Assembly (NCBI RefSeq): GCF_002224485.1
Contig: NZ_CP022463.1
Coordinates: forward strand, 2,789,858 to 2,853,857
Reading direction: 5' to 3'
From: Sinomonas sp. R1AF57
GTDB lineage: Bacteria; Actinomycetota; Actinomycetes; Actinomycetales; Micrococcaceae
Length of the DNA stretch: 64,000 nt
Below the pieces are notes generated by a model. The model was not told the DNA's origin, made no database searches, and was given only the letters and a program-made list of their open reading frames with translations. The position numbers and the translations under genes are program-made. Shown piece after piece: positions 9,826-17,231 of this stretch. Within the stretch, counting starts at the first letter, position 1. Every line of letters begins with the position of its first letter.

Positions 9826-9849
9826 CCCCGCGTCCGTTCGGGCGCGGGG
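9826..9849 (+). terminator. Hairpin after SGNH copy 1
   Basis: A 7-bp stem (CCCCGCG at 9826-9832 with CGCGGGG at 9843-9849) lies 38 bases after the stop of the first SGNH gene. It is a modest terminator candidate; no U-run follows. Confidence 0.5.
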
Positions 9850-9976
9850 TCTCGTCATGTTCGGGCCAGTGCTGTTGGTCCCTACCCGCCCGGCGACCTC
9901 GCACCGTAGCGTATGGGCACGGCCGCACCCGGTCCGCCTGCGTCCGCAGGCGTTCGCTCCATGCAAGGAGGCAGAA

Positions 9977-10798
9977 GTGAGCACACCTGTACGGACAGCA
10001 CATCCGGCGGCAAGGGTCCTGGCGGCCCTGTTCGCCGCCGTCGGACTTGTCGCGGGGGCCGGCGCCCTTCCGGCTTCGGCGGCACCGCCACAGTCGGGCT
10101 GGTACTACGCGCTAGGCGACTCGTTCGCGGCCGGGGTGGGCGGCGATGATCCCGTTCTTGACGCCACCGACTGCGGCCGCACCTACGATGCCTACCCCGT
10201 CCTTCTCGGCGCCAAGAAGAACATCGCGTGCGGCAGTGCAACAACGGAGGACGTGCTCAAGCAGGCGAAGACCATCCCCCCGAACACTGGCCTCATCTCG
10301 GTGACGGTGGGCGGCAATGACGTGCTCGCACTCCAGACCACTGCCGCATGCCTGCAGGGTTCACCTCTGTGCAGCCAAATGATTGCAGAGTCGACAACGG
10401 CAGCGGCAACGGTTCTTCCCGACAAGCTCGAGGGTGTGATCGCGGCGATCCGCGCTCGGACACCCAACGCTCGGATCGTGTTGACCGGGTACCCGCACCT
10501 GTTCGAAGTTCAGAACCTTGGCAGCAACCCCGCCCTCCAGCAACTCGCGCAAGCCCTGAACAACGGAGCGGATGTGCTCAACCAGTCGATCGAGGCGGCC
10601 GCGGCTCGCAACGGCGTTCGCTTCGTCTCGGTCACGGAAGCGTTTTCCGGCCACGGCTGGCCGTCCGCCGACCCTTGGATCCACGCGCCGACTGACGAAG
10701 GCGTCGCCCTGCACCCCAACGATGCCGGGTATCTTCTCGGCTACGCACCTCTGGTGGGCGCCGCGCTCGGCCTGCCAGTGCCCGCACCCGCGGGTTGA
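9977..10798 (+). CDS. Secreted SGNH/GDSL hydrolase, copy 2 of 3
   Basis: A 273-residue secreted hydrolase paralogous to its neighbours. The signal peptide (RVLAALFAAVGLVAGAGALP, cleavage after ASA near residue 36) is followed by block I ALGDSFAAGVGG, block III TVGGNDVLAL with an intact Asn, and the His block LHPNDAGY. The start is decided by a near-perfect ribosome site: AAGGAGG at 9965-9971, five bases before GTG 9977. Codon use is a little less G+C-biased than in copies 1 and 3, with more A/T-ending codons, which suggests a different age or source. It ends just before a strong 14-bp terminator. Confidence 0.88.
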   Translation: MSTPVRTAHPAARVLAALFAAVGLVAGAGALPASAAPPQSGWYYALGDSFAAGVGGDDPVLDATDCGRTYDAYPVLLGAKKNIACGSATTEDVLKQAKTIPPNTGLISVTVGGNDVLALQTTAACLQGSPLCSQMIAESTTAAATVLPDKLEGVIAAIRARTPNARIVLTGYPHLFEVQNLGSNPALQQLAQALNNGADVLNQSIEAAAARNGVRFVSVTEAFSGHGWPSADPWIHAPTDEGVALHPNDAGYLLGYAPLVGAALGLPVPAPAG

Positions 10799-10826
10799 TC
10801 CGACCCTTTACCGACACACCACCCAG

Positions 10827-10864
10827 CGCACGACGACGGCGGCCGCACCCGCCGTCGTCGTGCG
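10827..10864. terminator. Perfect 14-bp hairpin after SGNH copy 2
   Basis: CGCACGACGACGGC (10827-10840) is perfectly complementary to 10851-10864 across a 10-base loop. The arms are an inverted pair of the short word CGCACGACGNCG that recurs through this window. It sits 28 bases after the stop of the second SGNH gene. Confidence 0.7.
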
Positions 10865-11002
10865 TTCCTGTGTGGCTCGCCGCGCCCACGCGTGCCGTTC
10901 GGCCCTATCTGCCCTCAACGCCGCCAACCTACGGTGAGGGGGCGGCGCGGTTGGACGTGCCGGACGCCCGGACAGGCCTATGACTTCATGCAAGGGGACA
11001 CC

Positions 11003-11908
11003 ATGAGCCGCTCGAACCACAGTCCACGCTTCATCGCCCGGGGGCTCCTCGCGCTCGCCGCAGCGGTCGGCCTCGCCGCCGGAGCAGGCATCATGCCGGC
11101 GTCCGCGGCGCCGCCCGGCGACCAGGACACTGGCGTCGCCCGTGCGGTCCAAAGCGCCGCCAAGGCCGGGGGCGGCAAGCCGGCCCCCTCCACCACGGTC
11201 GCGTACGTGGCCCTCGGCGACTCCTACACCGCGGGGCAGGGCGCCGGGCCCTACTTCGACACGACGTGCTACCGGAGCACCACCTCGAGCTACCCGATCT
11301 TCGCCGACACCCTCAACTCCCGCGTGGACCTGAAGACCAACCAGGCCTGTTCGGGCGCGTCGACCGCCGACATCCCGGCCCAGCTCAGCGCGCTCCCCAC
11401 GACCGTCGACCCGAGCACCGTCGGCCTCGTGACCCTCACGGTCGGCGGGATCGACGCCGGCTCCAACCAGGTCGCGACGGCCTGCCCCAACGGGACAGTC
11501 ACGCAGACCTGCAGCGACCTGCTGACGCTCACGACCGCCGAGCAGGCCGACCTGACCACGAAGCTCACCGGCGCGTACAAGGCAGTCAAGGCCAAGTTCC
11601 CGAAGGCGAAGGTCGTCGCGGCCGGCTACCCGCGGTTCTTCACCGGCATCTACCTCTTCAGCGACTTCCCGCGCCGGCTCAATGCCTCGATCGACACCCT
11701 CGACGCCGTGATCAAGAGCGCCGCGGCGGCGAACGGCGTCACCTTCGTGGACGTCCGCGACGAGTTCAACGGCCACGAGATCGGCTCGTTCTCCGGCCAG
11801 TGGATCAACTATGGCTCCACCGACCCGAACGAGGACTTCCACCCGAACGCCTCCGGCTACCGCTATGGCTACTACCAGGCGCTCGTGAACGACCGCGTGC
11901 TCCCCTAG
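11003..11908 (+). CDS. Secreted SGNH/GDSL hydrolase, copy 3 of 3, with altered block III
   Basis: A 301-residue secreted member of the same tandem family. The signal peptide ends PASAA near residue 33 and a Gly/Lys linker precedes the domain. Block I is ALGDSYTAGQGAG with the nucleophile Ser and the His block is FHPNASGY. Block III reads TVGGIDAG, so the oxyanion-hole Asn of copies 1 and 2 (GAND, GGND) is Ile here. Activity may be reduced or altered. ATG 11003 is preferred over ATG 10988 because AAGGGGA lies at the right distance before it. The gene is followed by a 12-bp hairpin. Confidence 0.87.
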   Translation: MSRSNHSPRFIARGLLALAAAVGLAAGAGIMPASAAPPGDQDTGVARAVQSAAKAGGGKPAPSTTVAYVALGDSYTAGQGAGPYFDTTCYRSTTSSYPIFADTLNSRVDLKTNQACSGASTADIPAQLSALPTTVDPSTVGLVTLTVGGIDAGSNQVATACPNGTVTQTCSDLLTLTTAEQADLTTKLTGAYKAVKAKFPKAKVVAAGYPRFFTGIYLFSDFPRRLNASIDTLDAVIKSAAAANGVTFVDVRDEFNGHEIGSFSGQWINYGSTDPNEDFHPNASGYRYGYYQALVNDRVLP

Positions 11909-11919
11909 CACCCCTCACC

Positions 11920-11962
11920 CACGCACGACGACGGCGGGCGGCCCCCGTCGTCGTCGTGCGTG
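11920..11962. terminator. Hairpin after SGNH copy 3
   Basis: CACGCACGACGA (11920-11931) pairs with TCGTCGTGCGTG (11951-11962). It lies between the third SGNH gene (+) and the convergent acetyltransferase gene (-), so it may serve both. Its arms again carry the CGCACGACG word in inverted orientation. Confidence 0.65.
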
Positions 11963-11972
11963 GCGCCGGCTG

Positions 11973-12563
11973 TCAGCGCCGGGCGAGGCGCAGTTCGAGG
12001 CCGTTGCGGACCATCGGCCACTCGGAGGCGATCACCGAGTAGACCACGGTGTCGCGCAGCGAACCGTCGGGCATCATCTGGTGGCTACGGAGGACTCCGT
12101 CCTGCTTCGCGCCGAGCCGCTCGATGGCCGCCCTCGACTGCGCGTTCATCCAGTGCGTCCGGAACTCCACCGCGATGCAGTCGAGGGTCTCGAACGCGTG
12201 GCGGAGCAGGAGGAGCTTGGACTCGGCGTTGGTGCCGGTGCCGTGGGCGCTCTGCGCGTTCCAGGTCGAGCCGATCTCGACCCGGCGGTTGGCGGCATCG
12301 ATATTCATGTACGTCGTCATGCCGATGACGCGGCCGTCGGTCACGCGCCGCGTGACGAAGGGCAGCATGCTGCCGGCGTCCTGGAGCGCGAGCCGGCGGT
12401 CGACCTCCGCCGCGACGCCCTCGGGGCGAGGCACCGAGGTGTACCAGAGGTTCCACAGCTCGCCGTCGCGCACAGCGTCCTCGAGCTCTGTGCAGTGCTC
12501 GCGCGACAACGGCTCGAGGGTCACGAGGAGGCCGTGCAGCGTCACGGGTTCGGCGAAGGGCAT
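11973..12563 (-). CDS. GNAT family N-acetyltransferase (RimJ/RimL-like)
   Basis: A 196-residue acetyltransferase of the RimJ/RimL type. The acetyl-CoA site is formed by RRVEIGSTW, then a GTGTNAESKLLLLRHAFE turn-helix near residues 105-125, and the NAQSRAAIERLGAKQDGVLR helix that is typical of the subgroup. Such enzymes acetylate ribosomal protein N-termini, amino-sugar drugs or small amines; the substrate here is not visible. ATG 12563 overlaps the end of the upstream phosphatase gene by about 22 bases, suggesting that both are read from one transcript with the membrane-protein gene before them. Confidence 0.85.
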   Translation of the reverse strand: MPFAEPVTLHGLLVTLEPLSREHCTELEDAVRDGELWNLWYTSVPRPEGVAAEVDRRLALQDAGSMLPFVTRRVTDGRVIGMTTYMNIDAANRRVEIGSTWNAQSAHGTGTNAESKLLLLRHAFETLDCIAVEFRTHWMNAQSRAAIERLGAKQDGVLRSHQMMPDGSLRDTVVYSVIASEWPMVRNGLELRLARR

Positions 12564-13333
12564 GCCGAGAGCCTACAGCCCGGCTGCCCCCGCATCTTCC
12601 CGCGCACCCGCTCGATCTCCTCCGCGCTGAGGCCATGCTCGAGCAGGAACCGTTCGACGTCGAGTCCGGCCGCGAACACCGCAAGCGCCTCCTGCCGCTC
12701 GGCGATGATCGGTGCGAGTTCCGCGTCGTCGTGCCACCGCTCGTAGGGGTGCTTGACCGGGCTGATGCGGTGCCACGCGTTGATGCCGCGGACGCTCGCC
12801 TCGTACTGCTCGGCCACGGACCGGACGGCGTCCCGCCCGTCCGCGCCGGCGGCGAGCTGGAGCAGCATGGTGACGATGAGGCCGGTCCGGTCCCGTCCTG
12901 CGGAGCAGTGGAGCACGACGCCGGCCGGCGCCTGGGCGATCGCGCGGAAGACCGCGACGATCCTGTCGGGGAAGAGCCGGACTATCCCCTCATACCCTCG
13001 GGGGTGGTTGAGGTACGGCGGAACCTGGCCGCCGTACAGCTCGGCGTGCTCGGGATGGTCGGGATCCTCGGTCGGAGCACTCACAACGTCGACACCGGCC
13101 ATGGCCTCCGCGCCCACTTCGGGGTCGGTCGGGCGACGGCGCTGCTCGCCGGGGTTCCGCAGATCGACGACGGTGAGGACGCCGTCGTCGTGCATCTGCC
13201 GCCAGCCGCGCTCGGTGAGCCATTCGCGGCGGCCCATCCGGTACACGCTGCCGGCCACACGGCGCGCGTTGACCGCGCCCTCCCAGGAGACTTCGCCCAC
13301 CGCTCCAGTGTTCCACGGGCGAGGCGTGCTCAC
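12542..13333 (-). CDS. Tyrosine-specific protein phosphatase (LpdA/PtpB-like)
   Basis: A 263-residue protein of the bacterial tyrosine phosphatase family. The P-loop HCSAGRDRTG with its nucleophilic Cys lies near residues 142-151, preceded by VVDLRNPGE, the usual substrate-side Asp/Arg motif. Family members dephosphorylate phosphotyrosine or phosphoinositides. GTG 13333 is chosen because it forms a 4-base GTGA overlap with the stop of the upstream membrane-protein gene, a sign of translational coupling; GTG 13300 is an alternative. The three genes (membrane protein, phosphatase, acetyltransferase) look like one operon. Confidence 0.85.
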   Translation of the reverse strand: MSTPRPWNTGAVGEVSWEGAVNARRVAGSVYRMGRREWLTERGWRQMHDDGVLTVVDLRNPGEQRRRPTDPEVGAEAMAGVDVVSAPTEDPDHPEHAELYGGQVPPYLNHPRGYEGIVRLFPDRIVAVFRAIAQAPAGVVLHCSAGRDRTGLIVTMLLQLAAGADGRDAVRSVAEQYEASVRGINAWHRISPVKHPYERWHDDAELAPIIAERQEALAVFAAGLDVERFLLEHGLSAEEIERVRGKMRGQPGCRLSACPSPNP

Positions 13334-14037
13334 GCCCTCGTGCGCGGCCCCGCGGGACGGCGCAGGAGGTGCAGCGCCGCCCAGCCGGTGACAGCTGCCA
13401 TGGAGACGGCCATGGCAGCAGCGCCGAGGGCGCCGATCGCGAGCACGACGACGAGCGGCTGCCCCTCGTTCCACAGCGGCGGGGCGATCGCGAAGAAGGC
13501 ACCGAGGCCGACCAGCCACGCCCCCGCCGTCGCGAGGATCCAGAGCCACGTGCGGGCGGCGTGGCGGCGGAGCTCCAGCCACTGGCCCGCGCCGATGGTC
13601 GTGAGCAGGGCGAAGCCGAGCACGACGGCGGCTGCAAGGACGGCGGCCGTCGGCCAGTCCGCCCACGCTGCGGCCGTGACGACGGGGAGCATGCCGAGGG
13701 CCCACGCGAGCATCCCGGCGGCGGCGGTGAGGACGACGAACCGCCTGCGGTTCAGGTTCGGCAGCTCTCGGGACAGCCGCCATCCCTGCACGGCGCCGAG
13801 GACGGCCCCCTCACCGGCGCCGGCGACGACGACGAGTGCAGCGCCGGAGAGCTCGCCCAGCCTCAGGGAGATGGTCAGTGCCTCGGCGGCCGTCGGGGTC
13901 AGGAAGCCCGCGAACTCGCCGAGGGCAACCCACCCGAGCCATGCGAGGAAGAACCGCCGCGGCGACTGTCCGGAAGGGAGCACCTCACCATCCTCCCGCA
14001 CGACGTGACCCCTCAACACAGGCAGATTCAGGGACAT
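13330..14037 (-). CDS. Polytopic membrane protein of unknown function
   Basis: A 235-residue protein with about five to six hydrophobic segments (residues ~30-50, 65-85, 100-125, 130-150, 165-185, 195-220) and no recognisable catalytic motif. The stretch GEGAVLGAVQGWRLSRELP resembles the loop of many small actinobacterial permease-like proteins, but I cannot name a family. It is the first gene of a coupled three-gene operon with a tyrosine phosphatase. Upstream lies an unusual set of hairpin and tandem repeats. Confidence 0.7.
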   Translation of the reverse strand: MSLNLPVLRGHVVREDGEVLPSGQSPRRFFLAWLGWVALGEFAGFLTPTAAEALTISLRLGELSGAALVVVAGAGEGAVLGAVQGWRLSRELPNLNRRRFVVLTAAAGMLAWALGMLPVVTAAAWADWPTAAVLAAAVVLGFALLTTIGAGQWLELRRHAARTWLWILATAGAWLVGLGAFFAIAPPLWNEGQPLVVVLAIGALGAAAMAVSMAAVTGWAALHLLRRPAGPRTRA

Positions 14038-14077
14038 GACCCCTCAACCCGGGCGGGGTTGAGGGGTCCTGTCCCTG
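14029..14077. terminator. 22-bp near-perfect inverted repeat
   Basis: Arms 14029-14050 and 14056-14077 match at 21 of 22 positions around a 5-base loop (core GACCCCTCAACCC). The hairpin lies just upstream of the membrane-protein gene and beyond the stop of the 3-hydroxyacyl-CoA dehydrogenase gene, both on the minus strand. It could end a transcript or be a repetitive element; see the adjacent tandem repeat. Confidence 0.5.
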
Positions 14078-14128
14078 CGGTTGCGGGGTCGTGTCCCTGC
14101 GGGTGCGGAGTCGTGTCCCTGCGGGTGG
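14063..14128. repeat. Three 22-bp tandem repeats
   Basis: Units start at 14063, 14085 and 14107 with the consensus GGGGTCGTGTCCCTGCGGGT. The first unit overlaps the right arm of the neighbouring hairpin, so part of that hairpin has been copied in tandem. No coding frame uses the sequence. Confidence 0.8.
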
Positions 14129-14138
14129 GGGGCGGGTG

Positions 14139-15008
14139 TCAGTCCCAGTCGTAGAAGCCCTTGCCGCTCTTGCGGCCGAGTTCGCCGCGGGCGACTTTGT
14201 CCCGAAGGATCTGCGGGGGCGCGAAGCGGTCCCCGAGGGTCTGGTGGAGGTACTCGGCGATGCCGAGGCGGACGTCCAGGCCCACGATGTCGGTGGTCTT
14301 GAGGGGCCCGGTGGGGTGCCTGTAGCCCAGGACCATGGCGTTGTCGATGTCCTCCGGGGTCGCGACGCCCTCCTCGACCATGCGCATGGCCTCGAGCGCG
14401 ATAGCCACGCCGAGGCGGGAGGACGCGAAGCCGGGGGCGTCCTTGACGACGACGGCGGTCTTGCCCAGGCCAGCAACCCAGCCGCGGGCGGCGGCGTCGG
14501 TCTCCTCGGAGGTCTTCTCCGCGATGACGACCTCGATCAGGGTCGAGGCCGGGACGGGGTTGAAGAAGTGCAGGCCCAGGAACCGCTCGGGCCGGGCCAG
14601 GGACTCGGCGAGCTTGGACACCGACAGGGAGGAGGTGTTCGTGGCCAGGAACGCCCCCGGGGCAAGCTCGCGCTCCACCGCGGTCAGGGCCGTGGTCTTC
14701 AGGGCCGGGTCCTCCGGCACCGCCTCGACCACGAGGTCGCTGCCGGCGAAGTCGGCGTAGTCCAGGCTGGTGGAGAAGGATTCGAGGATCTCGTCCAGGT
14801 TCCCGTCGACGGCTCCCCGCTCGATGGACTTGGCCACTGAGGACTCGACACGCTCTCGCGCGCCCTCCGCGGCCTGCTCGTCACGCTCAACGACGACCAC
14901 GCGGGCCCCTGCCATGAGGAACGCGTGTGCGATGCCGGCGCCCATGCGCCCGCCGCCCAGGACCCCGACGTTCGCCGGAATGCCCTCGGCCAGGTTGATC
15001 TTGCCCAT
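14139..15008 (-). CDS. 3-hydroxyacyl-CoA dehydrogenase (3-hydroxyadipyl-CoA type)
   Basis: A 289-residue NAD-dependent dehydrogenase. The N-terminal Rossmann motif is VGVLGGGRMGAGIAHAF (residues ~14-30). The catalytic His is in LHFFNPVP, with Glu in VVIAEKTSEE and Asn in FASSRLG-region helices; the C-terminal dimer domain has GYRHPTGPLKTTDIVG. Size fits stand-alone PaaH/Hbd enzymes rather than FadB fusions. In this operon it most likely oxidises 3-hydroxyadipyl-CoA, giving the substrate for the thiolase encoded two genes upstream. ATG 15008 lies 5 bases past the enoyl-CoA hydratase stop, so translation is probably coupled. Confidence 0.88.
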   Translation of the reverse strand: MGKINLAEGIPANVGVLGGGRMGAGIAHAFLMAGARVVVVERDEQAAEGARERVESSVAKSIERGAVDGNLDEILESFSTSLDYADFAGSDLVVEAVPEDPALKTTALTAVERELAPGAFLATNTSSLSVSKLAESLARPERFLGLHFFNPVPASTLIEVVIAEKTSEETDAAARGWVAGLGKTAVVVKDAPGFASSRLGVAIALEAMRMVEEGVATPEDIDNAMVLGYRHPTGPLKTTDIVGLDVRLGIAEYLHQTLGDRFAPPQILRDKVARGELGRKSGKGFYDWD

Positions 15009-15012
15009 GTGT

Positions 15013-15843
15013 CTACTTCTTTCGGTCGAGGAACGCCTGCATGCGGTCGAACTTGGCCTGGGACTCGAACAGCATCCCCTGGGCCAGGGTGTCGATGAGG
15101 GGGTGCACCTCCCGCGGGGTGTGGAACACGGCCTTGGAGATCCGCACCGCCAGCGGGTCCTGCGCACCGATGCGGTCCGCCAGCCGGTGCGCGGCCGGGA
15201 TCAGGTCCGCCGGCTCGACGAGCTCCGTGACCAGGCCGGCGGCGAGGCACTCGGCCCCGTTGAGGACCTTCCCGGCCAGGAGGATCTCCTTCGCCAGCGG
15301 CTCGCCGACGAGCTCGCGCAGCCGCCACGTGGCCCCGGCCGCGGCCATGATCCCCAGCCCCGTCTCGGGGTTCCCGACGCGCAGGGACTCGGTGCCGATC
15401 CGGAAGTCCGCCGCATAGGCCAGCTCCGCCCCGCCGCCCAGCGCATACCCCTCCAGCGCCGCGATGACGGGCATGGGCAGCCTGGCGATGCGGTCGAAGA
15501 TCGTCGAGTTGATCCCCGCCAGCGCATCGTCCCGGCGCCGCTCCCGCAGCTGGGCGATGTCCGCCCCGGAGGCGAAGATCCCCTTCGCCCCCGACTCCGG
15601 ATCGGCGGGGGTGCCGGAGAGGATCAGGACCTTCGGGTGCGCCTCCAGGTGCGCGCACACATGGTGGAGCTCGTCCACCATGGCCGCATCGATCGCGTTG
15701 CGCACCGCCGGGCGGTGCAGCCTGGCGTGCAGCCGGTCTCCCCGCTCCTGCACCACCAGCGTGGCGAAGCCGGAGGCGTCCAGGCGCGGCCCGGCCTCGC
15801 CCGCGGGCTCCTGCTGCACCGACTCGTCCAGGGCCTCTGCCAC
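15013..15843 (-). CDS. Enoyl-CoA hydratase/isomerase family protein (PaaF-like)
   Basis: A 276-residue crotonase-fold protein. The oxyanion-hole residues lie in FASGADIAQLRE and ALEGYALGGGAELAYAADFR, and a Glu follows in GNPETGLGI; a basic C-terminal helix ends the chain. The first 25 residues are a variable extension. GTG 15843 begins 2 bases after the thiolase stop, which decides the start and implies co-translation. Context (thiolase before, 3-hydroxyacyl-CoA dehydrogenase after) points to hydration of 2,3-dehydroadipyl-CoA in phenylacetate breakdown; a general beta-oxidation role is possible. Confidence 0.87.
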   Translation of the reverse strand: MAEALDESVQQEPAGEAGPRLDASGFATLVVQERGDRLHARLHRPAVRNAIDAAMVDELHHVCAHLEAHPKVLILSGTPADPESGAKGIFASGADIAQLRERRRDDALAGINSTIFDRIARLPMPVIAALEGYALGGGAELAYAADFRIGTESLRVGNPETGLGIMAAAGATWRLRELVGEPLAKEILLAGKVLNGAECLAAGLVTELVEPADLIPAAHRLADRIGAQDPLAVRISKAVFHTPREVHPLIDTLAQGMLFESQAKFDRMQAFLDRKK

Positions 15844-15845
15844 GC

Positions 15846-17072
15846 TCAGACCCCCTCGATGAGCAGCGCGGTGCCCTGCCCGACGCCCACGCACATCGTG
15901 GCGAGGCCCAGCTTCCGCCCCTGCCCGGTGAGCTCGCGGTCCATGCGGCCCAGCAGCGTCACGACCAGCCGCGAGCCCGAGGACCCGAGCGGGTGGCCCA
16001 GGGAGATCGCGCCGCCGTCCCTGTTGACGATGTCCTCGTCCAGCTTCAGCTCCCGCATCACGGCCAGCGACTGGGACGCGAAGGCCTCGTTCAGCTCCAC
16101 CGCCCCCAGATCCCCCACCGAGAGGCCCTGGCGCTCGAGGACCTTCCGGGTCGCCGGGACCGGGCCGATGCCCATGACCTCCGGCGCCACCCCCGCCGAG
16201 GCCCCGTCCAGGATCCGGGCGCGCGGGGCCAGGCCGAACCGCTCGACCGCGGCCTCGGAGGCCACCACGATCGCCGAGGCGCCATCGTTCAGCGTCGAGG
16301 CGTTCCCCGCCGTGACGACCGAGCCGCCCTTGACCACGGGCCGCAGCTTTGCGAGCACGTCCATCGTGGTTCCCGGGCGCGGGCCCTCGTCCGTGTCCAC
16401 CACGGTCTGCGCGCCCTTGCGGCCGGTCACCGTGACCGGGACGATCTCGTCAGCGAAGCGGCCCGCCGAGATGGCAGCCAGTGCGCGCTCGTGGGAGCGG
16501 ACCGCGAACGCGTCGCAGTCCTCACGGGAGGTATCGAACACCCGGGCGACCTCCTCCGCCGTCTCCGGCATCGAGTACGTGGCCTTGCCGTCCCGGGAGA
16601 GCTCTCCCGAGAGGAAGTTCGGGTTGGTGAAGCGCCAGCCGATCGAGGTGTCGAACACCGCGCCGGGCTTGGCGAACGCCTTGTCCGGCTTCTCCATCAC
16701 CCACGGCGCCCGGGACATCGACTCCACACCACCGGCCACCACGAGGTCAGCGGCACCGGCCTTGACCATGTGCGAGGCCATGATGATCGCGGACAGGCCC
16801 GAGGCGCACAGACGGTTCACCGTGATCCCCGGCACCGCGTCCGGGTACCCGGCCAGCAGCCACGCCATCCGGGCCACGTTCCGGTTCTCCTCGCCCGCAC
16901 CGTTGGCGTTGCCGAGGATGACCTCGTCTACGGCGCCCGGGTCGATCCCCGCGCGCTCGACGGCGGCACGCACCGTCAGCGCGGCGAGGTCGTCGGGACG
17001 GACGGAGGAGAGGGAACCGCCGTAGCGTCCCACAGGGGTGCGGGCGCCACCGATCAGAAAGGCCTCAGCCAT
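15846..17072 (-). CDS. Acetyl-CoA C-acyltransferase (3-oxoadipyl-CoA thiolase type)
   Basis: A 408-residue thiolase with all three active-site elements: C89 in NRLCASGLSA, the His motif GGAISLGHPLGSSG, and the C-terminal Cys in CVGVGQGTALLIE. It is the first gene of the operon and sits under a PaaR-like operator 63-84 bases before its ATG, so cleavage of 3-oxoadipyl-CoA (PaaJ/PaaE role) is the best call; general 3-ketoacyl-CoA thiolysis is the alternative. AAGGAAG precedes ATG 17072 and agrees with the conserved start MAEAFLIGGARTPVG. Confidence 0.88.
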   Translation of the reverse strand: MAEAFLIGGARTPVGRYGGSLSSVRPDDLAALTVRAAVERAGIDPGAVDEVILGNANGAGEENRNVARMAWLLAGYPDAVPGITVNRLCASGLSAIIMASHMVKAGAADLVVAGGVESMSRAPWVMEKPDKAFAKPGAVFDTSIGWRFTNPNFLSGELSRDGKATYSMPETAEEVARVFDTSREDCDAFAVRSHERALAAISAGRFADEIVPVTVTGRKGAQTVVDTDEGPRPGTTMDVLAKLRPVVKGGSVVTAGNASTLNDGASAIVVASEAAVERFGLAPRARILDGASAGVAPEVMGIGPVPATRKVLERQGLSVGDLGAVELNEAFASQSLAVMRELKLDEDIVNRDGGAISLGHPLGSSGSRLVVTLLGRMDRELTGQGRKLGLATMCVGVGQGTALLIEGV

Positions 17073-17134
17073 GTGCACTTCCTTATGCCTAGGTCTCGCG
17101 CGGGTCGGACCGGAGCGCGCAGAGGCGCGCAAAT

Positions 17135-17156
17135 AGTTACCGACCGTTCGTTCTAT
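17135..17156. promoter_or_regulatory. PaaR-type operator upstream of the thiolase operon
   Basis: The stretch TACCGACCGTTCGTT shares its core with the paaZ operator (ACCG, one variable base, CCGTTCG, then GT or TT). It matches 12 of the 16 fixed positions of the recalled PaaR box. It lies between the divergent thiolase and CPBP-protease genes. Two related sites before two phenylacetate transcripts support a common regulator, which is not encoded in this window. Confidence 0.6.
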
Positions 17157-17216
17157 AAAGATTCTCACCCCCGGCGCTGCGGGTCAAGGCATGCCGGAAC
17201 GAGGCCGCGCTTTCGT

Positions 17217-17231
17217 TCGTTCACCGAACGA
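17217..17231. promoter_or_regulatory. Perfect 15-bp palindrome at the start of the CPBP protease gene
   Basis: TCGTTC-ACC-GAACGA is a perfect inverted repeat whose last base is the A of ATG 17231. It contains one ACCGNNCG half of the PaaR-type box 65 bases away. A TetR-like repressor site overlapping the translation start is the simplest reading; the protein that binds is unknown. Confidence 0.5.

Noticed and set aside
11973-12563. Aminoglycoside-resistance acetyltransferase
   Set aside because: The protein is a RimJ/RimL-type GNAT; no aminoglycoside-specific motif was seen.
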